Origin: Hirundichthys speculiger
Lineage: Eukaryota; Chordata; Actinopteri; Beloniformes; Exocoetidae
Assembly: GCA_018398805.1 (NCBI GenBank)
Contig: JAGFBZ010002028.1
Span: 186,001 to 250,000, forward strand
Reading direction: 5' to 3'
DNA length: 64,000 nt
A program made the position numbers and the translations under genes. The notes under the pieces were generated by a model that saw only the letters and a program-made list of their open reading frames with translations, was not told the DNA's origin and made no database searches. Positions 1-11,400 of the stretch are shown piece by piece (the first letter of the stretch is position 1; each line of letters begins with the position of its first letter).

Positions 1-2352
1 AATAAAGTCGAAATGCTGAGAAGAAAGAAGAAATGTCGAGAATAAAGTCGAAATGCTGAGAATAAAGAAGAAATGTCGAGAATAAAGACGAAATGTCGAG
101 AATAAAGACGAAATGTCGAGAATAAAGTCGAAATGTCAAGAATAAAGTCGAAATGTTGAGAATAAAGTCGAAATTTTGAGAATAAAGACGAAATGTCGAG
201 AATAAAGAAGAAATGTCGAGAATAAAAACGAAATGTCGAGAATAATGTCGAAATGTCGAGAATAAAGTCGAAATGTCGAGAATAAAGACGAAATGTCGAG
301 AATAAAGACGAAATGTCGAGAATAAAGTCGAAATGTCGAGAATAAAGACGAAATATTGAGAATAAAGTCGAAATGTCGAGAATAAAGTCGAAATGTTGAG
401 AATAAAGTCGAAATTTTGAGAATAAAGACGAAATGTCGAGAATAAAGTCGAAATGTCGAGAATAAAGACGAAATGTCGAGAATAAAGAAGAAATATCGTG
501 AATAAAGTCGAAATGCTGAGAAGAAAGAAGAAATGTCGAGAATAAAGTCGAAATGCTGAGAATAAAGAAGAAATGTCGAGAATAAAGAAGAAATGTCGAG
601 AAGAAAGACGAAATGTCGAGAATAATGTCGAGATGTCGAGAATAAAGTCGAAATGTCGAGAATAAAGACGAAATGTCGAGAATAAAGAAGAAATGTCGAG
701 AATAAAGACGAAATGTCGAGAATAATGTCGAGATGTCGAGAATAAAGACGAAATGTCGAGAATAAAGACGAAATGTCGAGAATAAAGTCGAAATGTTGAG
801 AATAAAGTCGAAATGTTGAGAATAAAGACGAAATGTCGAGAATAAAGAAGAAATGTCGAGAATAATGTCGAGATGTCGAGAATAAAGATGAGATGTCGAG
901 AATAAAGTTGAAATGTTGAGAATAAAGTCGAAATGTCGAGAATAAAGTCGAAATGTCGAGAATAAAGACGAAATGTCGAGAATAAAGACGAAATGTCGAG
1001 AATAAAGAAGAAATGTCGAGAATAAAGACGAAATGTCGAGAATAAAGTCGAAATGTCGAGAATAAAGAAGAAATATCGAGAATAAAGTCGAAATGCTGAG
1101 AAGAAAGAAGAAATGTTGAGAATAAAGTCGAAATGCTGAGAATGAAGAAGAAATGTCGAGAATAAAGTCGAAATGTCGAGAATAAAGACGAAATGTCGAG
1201 AATAAAGTCGAAATGCTGAGAATAAAGAAGAAATGTCGAGAATAAAGTCGAAATGTCGAGAATAAAGTCGAAATGTCGAGAATAAAGATGAAATGTCGAG
1301 AATAAAGTCGAAATGTTGAGAATAAAGTCGAAATGTTGAGAATAAAGAAGAAATGTCGAGAATAAAGACGAAATGTCGAGAATAAAGTTGAAATGTTGAG
1401 AATAAAGTCAAAATGTCGAGAATAAAGTCGAAATGCTGAGAATAAAGTCGAATGCTGATAATAAAGTCGAAATGTCGAGAATAAAGTCGAAATGTCGAGA
1501 ATAAAGTTGAAATGTCGAGAATAAAGATGAAATGTCGAGAATAAAGTCAAAATGTCGAGAATAAAGTCGAAATGTTGAGAATAAAGTCGAAATGTCGAGA
1601 TAAAGACGAAATGTCGAGAATAAAGAAGAAATGTCGAGAATAAAGACGAAATGTCGAGAATAATGTCGAGATGTCGAGAATAAAGACGAAATGTCGAGAA
1701 TAAAGTCGAAATGTCGAGAATAAAGTCGAAATGTCGAGAATAAAGACGAAATGTCGAGAATAAAGAAGAAATGTCGAGAATAAAGACGAAATGTCGAGAA
1801 TAATGTCGAGATGTCGAGAATAAAGACGAAATGCTGAGAATAAAGTCGAATGCTGAGAATAAAGTCGAAATGTCGAGAATAAAGTCGAAATGTCGAGAAT
1901 AAAGTTGAAATGTCGAGAATAAAGACGAAATGTCGAGAATAAAGTCAAAATGTCGAGAATAAAGTCGAAATGTTGGGAATAAAGTCGAAATGTTGAGAAT
2001 AAAGACGAAATGTCGAGAATAAAGAAGAAATGTCGAGAATAAAGACGAAATGTCGAAAATAATGTCAAGATGTCGAGAATAAAGACGAAATGTCGAGAAT
2101 AAAGTCGAAATGTCGAGAATAAAGTCGAAATGTTGAGAATAAAGTCGAAATGTTGAGAATAAAGACGAAATGTCGAGAATAAAGAAGAAATTTCGAGAAT
2201 AAAGACGAAATGTAGAGAATAAAGTCAAAATGTCGAGAATAAAGTCGAAATGCTGAGAATAAAGTTGAAATGTTGAGAATAAAGTTGAAATGTTGAGAAT
2301 AAAGTTGAAATGTCGAGAATAAAGTTGAAATATTGAGAATAAAGTCGAAATG
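1..2352. repeat. 20-bp-period satellite array
   Basis: About 117 head-to-tail copies of a 20-bp unit close to AATAAAGTCGAAATGTCGAG fill the left edge, so the array probably continues to the left of the window. Variation is concentrated at two places: the triplet after AATAAAG (TCG, ACG, AAG, TTG) and the TGTCGAG/TGCTGAG/TGTTGAG half. Three units make exactly 60 bp, and one-base deletions near 1452, 1600 and 1851 shift the register. Because no unit contains a stop on the minus strand in some frames, a long open frame appears there; it is a by-product of the repeat and not a gene. Blocks of variant units recur, for example 1-80 and 501-580, which points to internal segmental duplication. Confidence 0.97.
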
Positions 2353-2586
2353 CAGTTTCTCTTACAGTTTCTTTTTCTGAATAGGCTCAATTTCTGACAC
2401 AATCTCTTCAAAGTATGAATACTTATTATTATACTGTGTCTATGTGATAAAAGCACATAGACACAGACATGTTGGTAGAGTAAAGCTGGTTTGAATAAAT
2501 CTTTAAGACAACTTTAGTGTGGAAACTGCATTTCGACTTTATTCTCAATATTTCAACTTTATTCTCGACATTTCGACTTTCTTCTC
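2295..2586. repeat. Inverted repeat closing the satellite, with inner hairpin
   Basis: The last array units (2295-2359) reappear as their reverse complement at 2522-2586, about 63 of 65 bases matching by eye. The 162-bp spacer contains a perfect 13-bp hairpin: CTGTGTCTATGTG at 2434-2446, a 7-base loop, and its complement at 2454-2466. The arrangement could extrude as a cruciform, or may be the footprint of an inversion at the array edge. Confidence 0.9.
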
Positions 2587-3757
2587 GTAAGTGAGGAATG
2601 AAAAAAAAAACATTGCCCACGATTTTTTTTTCTCAGTGTGGCCCTAATACTCTGTCATAGTCTCATGCACCTTTTCAGGAGTGCTCTACTGTCCAAAAAA
2701 AAAAAAAAAAGAAAGAAAGAAAAGAAAATCCATACAGGATGGAATTAAAAGACTTCTTCTTCTTGGATCTTGAAGTTGTTTCACTTTCCACTCCAAACAT
2801 TTTGCCATTTCAAACTGACTGAGTCCCCTACTTATAAACTGAAGGATGACTTGAAAATTCAGTCTACAAGTTACTGCACCTGCCACAGCTACATTTATTA
2901 AAGTGGTGTCCACTGAAAAACACATCTAGAGATGGAGAGTGACCAGAGATGTCTATGACATGTACGGTTGAAACCATGCGGTGGTAATGGGGATTAGTGC
3001 GTTCATTAGGAATTTAATTTATCAGAAATAAAAAACTCCCTGTGATTCTCGTTTTTTTATCATTCTGAAATAATTACAGGCTTTTAGAGTTGCTGGGTAC
3101 AACACTACTCTAGAGGTACTAGAGATTAAAATTAGATGGGTGAAAATGAATATTATATGAGCACTTTAAGGCCTCAAAAATTTGTGTCTGCTGGTGGAAA
3201 AAAAAAAGCCAATTTATGTCTTCCTTAAAAAACAATCCACAAGAGACGTAGGTTCTGAGTGTCTGACTGATTGTTTGGCCACATAGACTCTGCATTTTAA
3301 GGCTTAGAAACCATAGATACTGAACGTCCAGAGGTGTCTCACAACATCTGGAGATGCTTATTTTCTACCCATGAAAATTATGATTATATGATGCAGATAC
3401 TGTAGAACTTAGATGATCAATTGAGAATTTACTCATTAGACCAACTCATTACCTCTGCTGATATCATACAGCAGACACCCCAGCCTGCATTCATGTATCC
3501 ACAAACATTCCCAAAGCAAATGTGTAGAGTCCATCATTCCATACAGTACCATTAGCAGAGCCCGTTAAAGTCCATTTCCACCAAGCATCGCAGTTCAGTA
3601 CCATATGTAGCTGTCTTTTCAGTATCAAAGGCTGCAAACAGTGCTTGTGTGTGGTTTTTGATGAGTATATTATCTAACTACAAAGAAAAGGGGAAATAGA
3701 ATAAAAGTTTTACAAACCACAAACTGTGTTATATGTATGATACCTTAATCCAGGTTT
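2587..3757. other. No gene recognised
   Basis: AT-rich sequence with a poly-A/GAAA tract at about 2695-2730. No splice-bounded exon, known domain or named repeat could be supported on either strand. Confidence 0.6.
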
Positions 3758-3765
3758 AACTAATC

Positions 3766-4190
3766 CAGTCCTTCTTAAATAGTGGGGCGCGACCCCTTGG
3801 GGGGGGGGGGGGGCGCGGTGTGATGCCAGGGGGGGCACGTGTGACCCCGGGAATAAGCGGTTTTTGTTTTTGTTTTTTTTTGCCATACTGGAATAATATG
3901 TAATTGCAAATACACTCCAGTAGGGGGCAGTGGCGCTTTCATTGTCACAGTGTGCGCAGGGAGCATTAGCTATATTGTGTCGGGTTTTTTTGTTTTGCAT
4001 GGACGTGTGCGCACACAGCACAGAGCAGGAGATATGAAGCAAACAAACCCTCAAGAGACACCACGGAAAAATATTTAACAGGGATAAAAAGAAAGGCAAA
4101 TTTATAGACAAATTATGCTAGTCATAGTCGGTGGGGCGAGAAATGTTTTCTTCTTCAGGGGAGGGGGCAGAAAATAATTGAGAACCACTG
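3766..4190. mobile_element. Short hAT-like non-autonomous element
   Basis: The element begins CAGTCCTTCTTAAATAGTGG and ends AATTGAGAACCACTG; the ends are imperfect inverted copies (CAGT...AACCACTG) of the type seen in many fish and mammalian hAT elements. Flanks AACTAATC (3758-3765) and GACTAATC (4191-4198) agree at 7 of 8 bases, consistent with an old 8-bp target duplication. It contains a run of 15 G at 3799-3813. No intact transposase is present. Confidence 0.6.
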
Positions 4191-4198
4191 GACTAATC

Positions 4199-6050
4199 TA
4201 AGTATGTTGTTTTTGATCTGAACTTGGTCCAAGCTGTAAAAAAAAAAAGCAGAGAGGTTTCCCATTTTTTGCTTCTTCAGAAAGAGAAGTGATCATAAAC
4301 TGTGTTTAATATCGTCATTGCTTCCTAAGGCGTCATTTAAACCAGGTTCAAGTCATTTAAATTTGTGGTTTTTGGTTGGGACCTGATCTAAAGTGGCTAA
4401 AAAGCAGTGGAATGGCCCTTTAACAAATATAATGTAAAATTATGAGCCTTTGTTATCTGCTCCACGACAATCACAAACAACGTTTGGTACTTTCTAAGAC
4501 CTTCTAAGTTACGGCGGGCGGTAACCTGTCCAACGTAATGAGAAGTTTGAAACGTGGAGACAAAAAAATCAACTATATTGGGGGAAAAAAATATCTGTCC
4601 ATTCAATCAGAATATTGACCAAAAAAAATCTGCTTCTGATTAAGTGGGCAAGACATAGATCTGAGTGGGTACAGGCTCATCCTTCCCCCAGTTCTTCCTC
4701 CTCTATCTTATTGACTCCAGTCACTGTGTGACATGGGTATGTCCCGTTGTTTCATTCCAAACTGTACTGTACCGACCCAAACTGAGCCGTACAGCCCCGT
4801 AGAAATGTGGCTTTAGCTACAGTGTCACTGCGTGTTTAGGGGATCTTGGAAAGTTTCTCCCACACGTGTGGAAAGAGTGGGTAGACCGTGGGGTATTGAG
4901 TGTTTCTGAATCCTACACACTGCTCCTTAACTGTGCTGGTGCTGTCTCAGCTAGTTTCACCCTGCATCTGTGATCTCAAAAGACTTTAATGCTAAATAAA
5001 GTTAAATGTGGTCAAAATGCAGTCGTTCGGATTCCTCGTATGTTACTGGAGTCGTTCCAGGGTAAGTCCATCATGTCCACACCAGACGACCGACCTACTC
5101 TACTTTTCTGCTGCACATTAGGCATCCCAGTGAACCATCATCGACATCCTTGCGGGAGAAAACCTTGAGTGGCTCAGGTAAGCGTAAATTAATGTGTTTA
5201 TATGGGCCATCATGCGCACATGCACACACAAACGGAAGATGAAAGTGCATTTATGCAGGTGTGCATGGGTACAAGCGTGCGCGGATGTGTGCACCCACCA
5301 GTGTAATGTGATAAGCTCCAGCAAAGCACATACCTGATGCCATTAAATGCAATTTCCCATGTGTGTCAGCCGAGCCATTTGTCAGCTGCTAACACTGCAC
5401 GCTTTATTAAAAACCTCATCCGCTTCAATTAACTGCGCCCGCAAAGCAGTTTAACTCCACTCTAATCCTGTCAAGATGTTTAAACAGACCTTACGTACAG
5501 TAGGTACATCATTTCTAAACCTGTCCATGAGTCTTTAAAGATTTTTTTTTCTTTCTTTTTTTTTTTGCCACAACCTTTATTTATCTTTTAAAGATGAGAT
5601 TAATCTCAGTTGGCAGAAAGCTAGGGCGAGATTTTTATTGCGACGCAGCTGAAGAGTCTCTGGGATTTGAATCCTGCAGAGTGATGAGTTTTGATGGAGC
5701 ATCATTCTAGAGCTAACAGACACTTTTTACACTTTTCTGGTAATCAGATTCCTGTTCCTGCATTTTACACCGTCTGCAAACGTGCCTATCCCAAATCTAT
5801 TTTTTTATTTATTTTTTTTTGCGCGTAATTGCTAAATTTAAGCATGTAACTGTAAAATCGAGCTTTAATTTTTGTGCGCTGTCTAGCAGATGTGCACCAC
5901 TATGGTTTGCCTCTTTGGTTAACCGCGGGTGTGACTGACGGACGGTGCAGTTCCCAATAAGGTGTTTTATTTTGTCAGGACAAAATTGGATACAAAAGGA
6001 CAAAGAAGATGAGAAGGAACTGCTCTTGCTGCTTTGTACCAAGAGATCAC
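4199..6050. other. No gene recognised
   Basis: Unique-looking AT-rich DNA with short T-runs (5539-5566, 5800-5820). I see no coding exon, RNA gene or repeat that I can name. Confidence 0.5.
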
Positions 6051-6053
6051 TCC

Positions 6054-6112
<59 letters not shown>

Positions 6113-6124
6113 TATAGATATAAA
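6054..6124. repeat. (TA)n microsatellite
   Basis: An uninterrupted TA dinucleotide run from about 6056 to 6110, decaying into GATATA/AATATA. Small open frames across it are artefacts of the repeat. Confidence 0.95.
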
Positions 6125-7019
6125 TATAAAAAACCTCTGATACACCTTCATGAAATGGCTTTCAGAGTTGAGTATTTTACCCCCTGTTTTGCTGAATAAG
6201 AAGCTCCCCTGAATTGGTACTCTACTTTTGGTCCTTCATCTGAGTTTTCTGAGTTTACATTTGAACAATGACTACACATGGAAATTCATTTAAAAGTCAT
6301 TTCTTGCCAGGGTAGCTGAATAACGGATTGATGCATGGAGAGATTTCAGGTGGTCTCGTGGAAATGACCAAAACATCTTCAGTAAACTCAGACAACAGCT
6401 CTGATGGGGAGCGAGGCTAACAGCTCCTGGAGGAGGAGCAAAGTTTCACCATCTAAACAAATCAAGACCTCGTGGACTCGATAGTGATTCAAGTGAACAA
6501 AGCATTATGGTTTACTCTTGCACCATTACATTTACTGCAGAATATCCATGTTGAGATTGTTATAGAAAAGTGGCTTTAGGTCACTTTGACCTGTTTGAAT
6601 AATGTTAAGTCTATGCTCCGTGACTGTTCCTCTGTAAAAAATGTGAAATATCATCACTCAGGCGTTAATTGTATGATTTTGGGGTACGTAGTCGTCTGGA
6701 GAAATTATCTCAAGGTCCTGGTGTTTTTTTTACACGATTGTTAAAAAGTAATTGCATCTGGTTTGCATACTGTCATTTGCCGAACAACGGCTTGTATGTG
6801 AGTAACTGACCATCTCTGCTGTGTACAAATGGGGATTAAATCCACTTGACACTCTCATCCGTGGTCACGTGTCTTGTTTAATTGTTGTATAACTGCCTCA
6901 CATAGAAACTCATCCAATTACTAGTAAAATAATATGCACAATTATTATTTTTAAACAACAAGTTGGGGACCTTTTCTCAACATACATATGCACCAAGCAC
7001 CAACTCAAACCAGTAGTTG

Positions 7020-7630
7020 GAAAAATGACTGTTCCTCAACTGCCCATTAGGGGCCGGCTCAAAGAGCGAGTCAGCCTCCACTGAACCTCATGTTTAAACT
7101 GTTTAACTTTGCAGCAGAAATAAACACACATAAAAAAAATCGATTTTGGTCTCAATAGTGAGATTCCACATCCATGACAACTGTAGGGGCGTGAAGTTTT
7201 TCTGTCCCACACTGGGCAAAAGTATATAAAACAATACATTTATGTAAACTTAGGGGCGTTGTCTTTAGATTGTCGCCCGGTTTAGCCAATGGCTCGTTGT
7301 CATCGCTTTAGTTAAAGGGTGATAAGCTATAAAAAAAACGTATCATAGTCATAGCGGAGGTTGACGTTTGGCAACCTCGTCATTTCATGTTTGGCAGAAC
7401 TCGTTACAGATCAGCAGTTGATCAGCAGTATTAATTGGCATCGTAGCTGAGTCAGCTAAGCTGAAATAGGTAATTGTGATTGACATGAGGTGGGCTTGTT
7501 CCATCTGGCTTCACAGTCCTGCTCTTTCTGCCCTTTTGCAGCATGATGCCGTGCGGTACGAGGAAAAAGAAGCTTCAAAAGTGCTCTTCAGAAAACGTAT
7601 GGGCAACGTCAAAGGGGTTTGTACAGTCTG
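7020..7630. repeat. Long fish interspersed repeat, copy 1
   Basis: Blocks here match blocks at 29160-29940 in the same order: the sequence around CATCCATGACAACTGT, the GCTGAGGTGGG-type block, the AAGAGGCTTCAAAAG-like block, and the closing ATACAGTC segment. The ends resemble the common teleost repeat recognised by its ACTGTATA-containing terminus. It is heavily diverged and I see no protein coding. The family name was not determined. Confidence 0.6.
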
Positions 7631-8076
7631 ATGCAGTGTTTCTCAATTCCAGTCCTCGAGGGTTGCTGCCCTGTGTGTTTTAGATGCTTCCCTGCTCGAA
7701 CACACATCATTCCAGTGAATGGATCACAATCAGCTCAGGTTTTTGGGAGTGGAGACTGAACTGAAAGGACCAAGCTACCAATCAGAGATGAGGTATTTGT
7801 CCATGCCACTGCACCGCCGGTAGTCATGGGTGAAGGCTTTCTGCATGTCCCTCTTCTAAATGGCTTATGGATTGTTGACCTTTTTCGGTTAGTGTATCAA
7901 GTTTTCTACATTGGATTCTGTAATAAATATTTTACAATCATTTAAAAACATCTTTTAAAATAGCGAGGATTTAAAACATGCTTGTTTATTTTTAAAAACT
8001 TCTCACGGCCCACCTGTAGTACCGCGACGGCCCACAAGGGGACCGCGCCCCACACTTTGGGAATCACTGCAGTAAA
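7631..8076. mobile_element. Non-autonomous DNA-transposon debris
   Basis: TGCAGTGTTTCTCAATTCCA at the left and GGGAATCACTGCAGT at the right form imperfect inverted ends of the CAGTG...CACTG kind typical of hAT-like elements. The last ~140 bp (GAGGATTTAAAACA, then CGGCCCACC...GGCCCAC) is shared with 49720-49840, so the family is present at least twice. The left ~150 bp resembles another widespread fish repeat, so this may be two elements side by side. Confidence 0.5.
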
Positions 8077-10820
8077 GTATCTATCTTAATAGTCGTTTAA
8101 GCTACAACAGCCTGGCTCCTCCTCTTCATGCTGATCACCACACTACTGTTGGATGTCATCCCATTGTTCAACCAGCATTTGTTGTAAGTCATCCAGCATA
8201 GTTGTGTTGGTCACTCTGGCAGGAACAGCTCACCCAAACTGATCCCACAAGTGTTGTGTGGGCTGTGTGGGTTGTGTAGTCTGATAGACCCCGCTCTGTG
8301 GGGGTGAGCGTCATCATCTTGGATCATGAGAGTTTGGTCCCAGACTGGGGAGATGAGGGATTACCACTGGTTGCACAATTTCATCTCTCTGCACTGAGAC
8401 TGTCTCCAATCATGACAAGGATTATTTTTCCAGTGAGGTTGATGCTGTCCCGCATCATCACACTCCCTCCAACAAAAGATGTGAATGATTTGACCTTAAA
8501 AAAAAGGAATTGGTAATATTTAAGAACCAAAGCTTCCTGGTTCAGTTTAGTCCATAAATATTTTTTACGCATTATTGCTTTGTAATGTAATGAAACTATG
8601 GAAATCCACAAAAATTCCAAAGTACTGAGTTTAGAGTTAGTATTTGTCCATCTGGTTTACTTTTTAAAAGATGGCAGATCACATCTGTCGATCAAAAAGG
8701 GTGATGACAGGCAGGTGGGCCGGTAGCTTTCTAGTGATTGGCAGCAAGTTTTGAGGGCCATCACAGAAAGATGAGGGATTGTTAGAACCTAAATAAGTGG
8801 AAAACAGGCTTCAGGAAAACAGGAAATAGAGTACAGGAACTGGAAGATGCTGGAAGCCTGGAAACAAATTGAAAACCTGACAATTTTTTTCTTCAGAAAT
8901 GTCCCCATTCAGAAGGTCTCCCCAAGGATACGACACATTCTCTTGCGCCTTCTTTTCACACACACATTCAAAGACACCAATTTTCTCTAACATACACACA
9001 CTCACGGTCATGCCAGCAGGGAGGTGACGGTTAGCATGGCGCTGCCACCAGGGTATTCTGGGTGGGGTTCGCAGGAAAGAGAGAGGTGTAAATTGGGCGA
9101 GCGCTGGGTGCAAAACCTTCGGAGTAAAGGCTTGGTGCTCTTCCTCTGGATTCTTTGTCACTCACACTCGCCCCAAGAGACACAGGTGTTGGGTAAGGTG
9201 TAGAGGAAAGAGAGGGATGTCTTTTCTGTTCGGTGTTTGTATTCGGACTGTGAGTCTTTCTCCGCTGCCGTCTCACCACTTTGCCTACATTCTTTCTTGC
9301 CCAACAACTTTTTGAAACGTCGGATTAGAGGGCACAAACACGAGGTGTGAGGCAGAGGGAAGGATTGACAGTTCTGAACAAAGATGGGAATGTGGTGGTC
9401 CTGACCACGAGTAAACAGGTTTATGCCATAATTTCATATCAATCCACTTGACGCTGATGAAATTTGAAAGTGTAATCAGCGAAACGAAAACGGAAGGCGA
9501 GCAGGTGTGACTTGCCTTTGATCATAACGGAGACCAATTGCAATTAGACCCAAAATGGCTTGACGGCAGTACCAAGGGGCCGTTTGCAGATTATGTATTT
9601 TTAATCAGTTGTTAGCATCTGTGATGGACGCCCGTTTTACTCATACCAGCGTCTGATGGTGTATGTCATGTTTGCTAGTGGTGAATTATTACCGTGTGTG
9701 AGCTGCCCATTAACCGCATGAAGAGCTGCACATCCCGGCGCCGTCGGTGCGCCGCCTCGTGCAATCAGTGCATGGACGCATGTTTCTTAGGAAGGTAAAA
9801 ACTGCAAAGAACTTGTGCACATGCTCCATATCTTGGCTGCAGAGAAAGGAGTTTGGCTATGGAGTTTGCATCCACTTCAGGCCAGCATACGTTAACTTTA
9901 CACCAAGTCCCGTATACAGTTCATGGACAGAAATAATTATTTGCTGGACGACTGTCTTGAAACCTTTAGTTCAGCATGTTGGCAGCCACCAGATTTCTTC
10001 TGGGTACAGTCTACTGTGCCCAACTGTGCGCCCACGAATAGTGCTAATTTATATTGTGAGATTAAACCAAAGAGTTAAAGTTTCTATAGATGTTCGCTTG
10101 TTAAAAGTCACACTGTGATTCCTCTGTTGCATTAAGATTTGATAAACTGTGAGCTTCATTGTTGATCGATTCCTCTGTTTCTTTTTTAAGTTTCTGACAG
10201 CTAATGTTGCTCTGTGTTAAACAGGCAATACGATCTCCCGCTTAGATCTAGGAACAACCTCTTTAACTTTCTTTGTGAGTAAAAATGTGGTCTGTTATTT
10301 TGTTGATTTTGTCGGAAGAGAAACTGAGATAGCGACCAAGGAAGAAACCAAACAGAAGTAAAATTTAGACACTGTTGCAAAACTGACTTACCCTCCACCG
10401 CCTCTAGGGGAGCCAAAGTGCTAAAAATGGCAAAGGTCCTCTGTGCTGCTTTAATGTGTGGAATGTATTTTAACCAGTGCACAGGCAGGTTTATGTGATG
10501 TTGCTAACTTTGCTCACTAGCTGACGACATTGCAAGCGTTATCAATTTCATCAACTTTAATGCATGATTCATGCTTCTTTGTCTATGTAAGTCTACCGTA
10601 GCTTCAAACCCCACCTCTGGCATAGCCTGACTTACACTTCCCCAGAAATGTAACAGCGTCTTGGTTTGATCCGGGTGCAACAAATGTGATTTGTTCCGCT
10701 TTGTAGCACTGTTGAAACCAGAAGTTAGTTTGGCCAGTTAGGATTAACAAAAGTTTCTCTATTTGCTAAATGCCAGAGTAAGAGATTTTTTTTTCTTTTT
10801 TTTTTTTTTTAAATTTTCTT
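8077..10820. other. No gene recognised
   Basis: Several short open frames exist on both strands but none shows a recognisable domain, consistent codon choice or splice context. A CA-rich patch lies near 8960-9005. The stretch 8150-8500 has repeat-like composition but I could not assign it. Confidence 0.5.
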
Positions 10821-10824
10821 TAAA

Positions 10825-11400
10825 GTCCAAAGTTTACATACACTAAGACATTTATGCCTTTAAACAATCTGAGAAAGCTCAGGTGATTATTACCCCAAAA
10901 GCAACACAAAAAAGTCAGATTACAGTTTACAAATGCACACAGGCCATCATTGAATTTGGAGGAAAAAGGAGGAAGCCTGCAAACCTGAGAACAGCATCCC
11001 AACTGTGAAGCACGGTGGTGGCAGTATCTTGTTGTGGAGGTGTTTTGCTGCCGGAGTGGACTGGTGCACTTTACAAAATAGATGGAATCATGTGGAAATA
11101 ACTCTTTATAGAAATATTGAAACAACACATAAAGACATCAGCCAGGAAGTTAAAGCTTCGTTGTGAATGGGTCTTCCAGTATGAACAATGATGCTAAACA
11201 TCAAGTGGCTTAAGGACAGCAAAGTTCATGTTTTGGAGGGGTCATCACAAAGATCTGATTTTGAATCTACAGAAAATTTGTGAGCAGAGCTGAAAAAAGT
11301 GTGGAGAAGAGAGATGGCCTACAAACCTGACTCAGATCCCCCAGTTAGGTTATGCGTCTTTTCACACAGTGTATGTAACGGTCTGGATTTTCATCTCTAC
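10825..11400 (+). mobile_element. Tc1/mariner relic, Sleeping Beauty-like, internally deleted
   Basis: The left end carries GTTTACATACACTAAG and the right end CAGTGTATGTAACGG, so TTACATACACT is inverted exactly between them, as in the direct-repeat motifs of salmonid Tc1 elements. In between, the plus strand translates to transposase catalytic-core pieces: [29 protein letters not shown] and AELKKVW, interrupted by stops and frame shifts. The N-terminal helix-turn-helix half is missing. This is a dead, deleted copy. Confidence 0.85.

Noticed and set aside
1547..2068. 173-codon minus-strand open frame of repeated LFSTFRLYSRHF-like peptides
   Set aside because: It is the satellite read in translation. 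It has no start context, no unique sequence, and frame breaks wherever a unit loses a base.
1..2352. CRISPR-like array
   Set aside because: Units abut directly with no unique spacers, and the genome is vertebrate.
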